A stretch of DNA of 64,000 bases, taken from positions 62,001 to 126,000 of the forward strand of contig NZ_JARVSC010000006.1 of NCBI RefSeq assembly GCF_030209375.1, written 5' to 3'. Of this stretch, positions 63,841-64,000 are shown one piece after another. The position numbers and the translations under genes are program-made. Numbering within the stretch: position 1 is the first letter of the stretch; every line of letters begins with the position of its first letter. Under the pieces are notes generated by a model that was not told the DNA's origin, searched no databases, and saw nothing but the letters and a program-made list of their open reading frames with translations. This stretch comes from Plantibacter sp. ME-Dv--P-122b (GTDB lineage: Bacteria; Actinomycetota; Actinomycetes; Actinomycetales; Microbacteriaceae).

Positions 63841-64000
63841 TCAGCCACCCAGCTGGTCGCGTCGGCGACGTCGCACGATCACCGAGGCGATACCTGCGAG
63901 CAGCCCGAGGCCGAGCAGGGAGCCGGCAACGATCGCCAGCGTGGATCCCTGGAACCCGGTGTCGGGGAGCCTCGTGATGTCTCCGGCCGGAACCGCCGGC
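63841..64000 (-). CDS. LPXTG-anchored surface protein (C-terminal end, partial)
   Basis: Reading leftward from the window end gives 52 codons ending with TGA: PAVPAGDITR, then LPDTG, a hydrophobic helix (LAIVAGSLLGLGLLAGIASVIV) and RRRRRDQLGG. This is a full sortase sorting signal, so the protein is wall-anchored. The rest lies outside the window and its function cannot be judged. Confidence 0.85.
   Translation of the reverse strand, partial: PAVPAGDITRLPDTGFQGSTLAIVAGSLLGLGLLAGIASVIVRRRRRDQLGG

Overview
The window is about 70% GC, densely packed chromosomal DNA. It fits an actinobacterium of the family Microbacteriaceae, although genus and species cannot be fixed from sequence alone. Evidence for this placement is a mycothiol S-conjugate amidase, a short Rv1086-type Z-prenyl synthase, DUF501, DUF4307, DUF4245 and DUF6264 family proteins, an Lsr2-type domain, sortase-type surface anchors, and many GTG starts. 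From my knowledge of the Mycobacterium tuberculosis map, the housekeeping genes follow the same order as roughly Rv1014c to Rv1112 (pth, rplY, prs, glmU, mfd, mazG, eno, divIC-like, DUF501, greA, DUF4307, mca, hlyIII, Z-FPP synthase, phoH, fum, glpX, DUF4245, xseB, xseA, ispH, ychF). Genes that break this order are the accessory content.

Layout. 0-5 kb: end of glmU, prs, gnd divergent from gluconokinase, rplY, pth. 5-9 kb: a secreted surface protein, then a FolP2-like and RibD-like pair. 9-18.4 kb: mfd, an alpha/beta hydrolase, aldehyde dehydrogenase, mazG, hisS and a membrane-anchored endonuclease/phosphatase-fold protein. 18.5-24.2 kb: eno, divIC-like, DUF501, a mycosin-like protease and type II NADH dehydrogenase. 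24.2-26.9 kb: a structurally odd tRNA with UAA anticodon, then small poorly known genes (4-TM protein, HEAT-like protein, Lsr2 N-domain only, acidic protein), a candidate structured RNA and a rhodanese. 26.9-33.7 kb: an Ig-repeat membrane protein divergent from a tightly coupled tetR-MFS-PLP enzyme-FAD oxidase operon. 33.8-41 kb: lemA, htpX-like, a Q/P-rich membrane protein, a YcaQ-like glycosylase, an AI-2E family transporter and ilvA. 41-48.6 kb: greA, DUF4307, mca, hemolysin III, Z-prenyl synthase, class V aminotransferase, phoH and an A24 prepilin peptidase. 48.6-53 kb: a leftward operon xseA-xseB-DUF4245-carbonic anhydrase-fumC. 53-61.2 kb: ispH, DUF6264, fba, two adjacent glpX paralogues, rmuC, a DEDDh exonuclease and ychF. 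61.2-64 kb: two small unknowns, a degenerate GGDEF membrane protein, a LysR helix-turn-helix with a basic tail, and the end of an LPDTG-anchored protein.

How the genes fit together. Central carbon genes recur (gnd, gluconokinase, eno, fba, two glpX, fumC), along with nucleotide and cell-wall precursors (prs, glmU, Z-prenyl synthase, ispH) and DNA repair (mfd, YcaQ-like, xseAB, rmuC, exonuclease). The most striking regulatory feature is that about 15 starts on both strands sit exactly six bases downstream of a -10-like hexamer (mostly TAGGCT, TAGCGT, TATCCT or TAGAAT). This implies widespread leaderless transcription. Ten strong hairpins, mostly at convergent gene ends, act as likely terminators. 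I saw no CRISPR array, insertion sequence, prophage gene or rRNA. No obviously new multi-gene defence or biosynthetic system is present; the best novelty candidates are the tRNA, the structured RNA, the FolP2/RibD pair and the truncated DNA-binding proteins.
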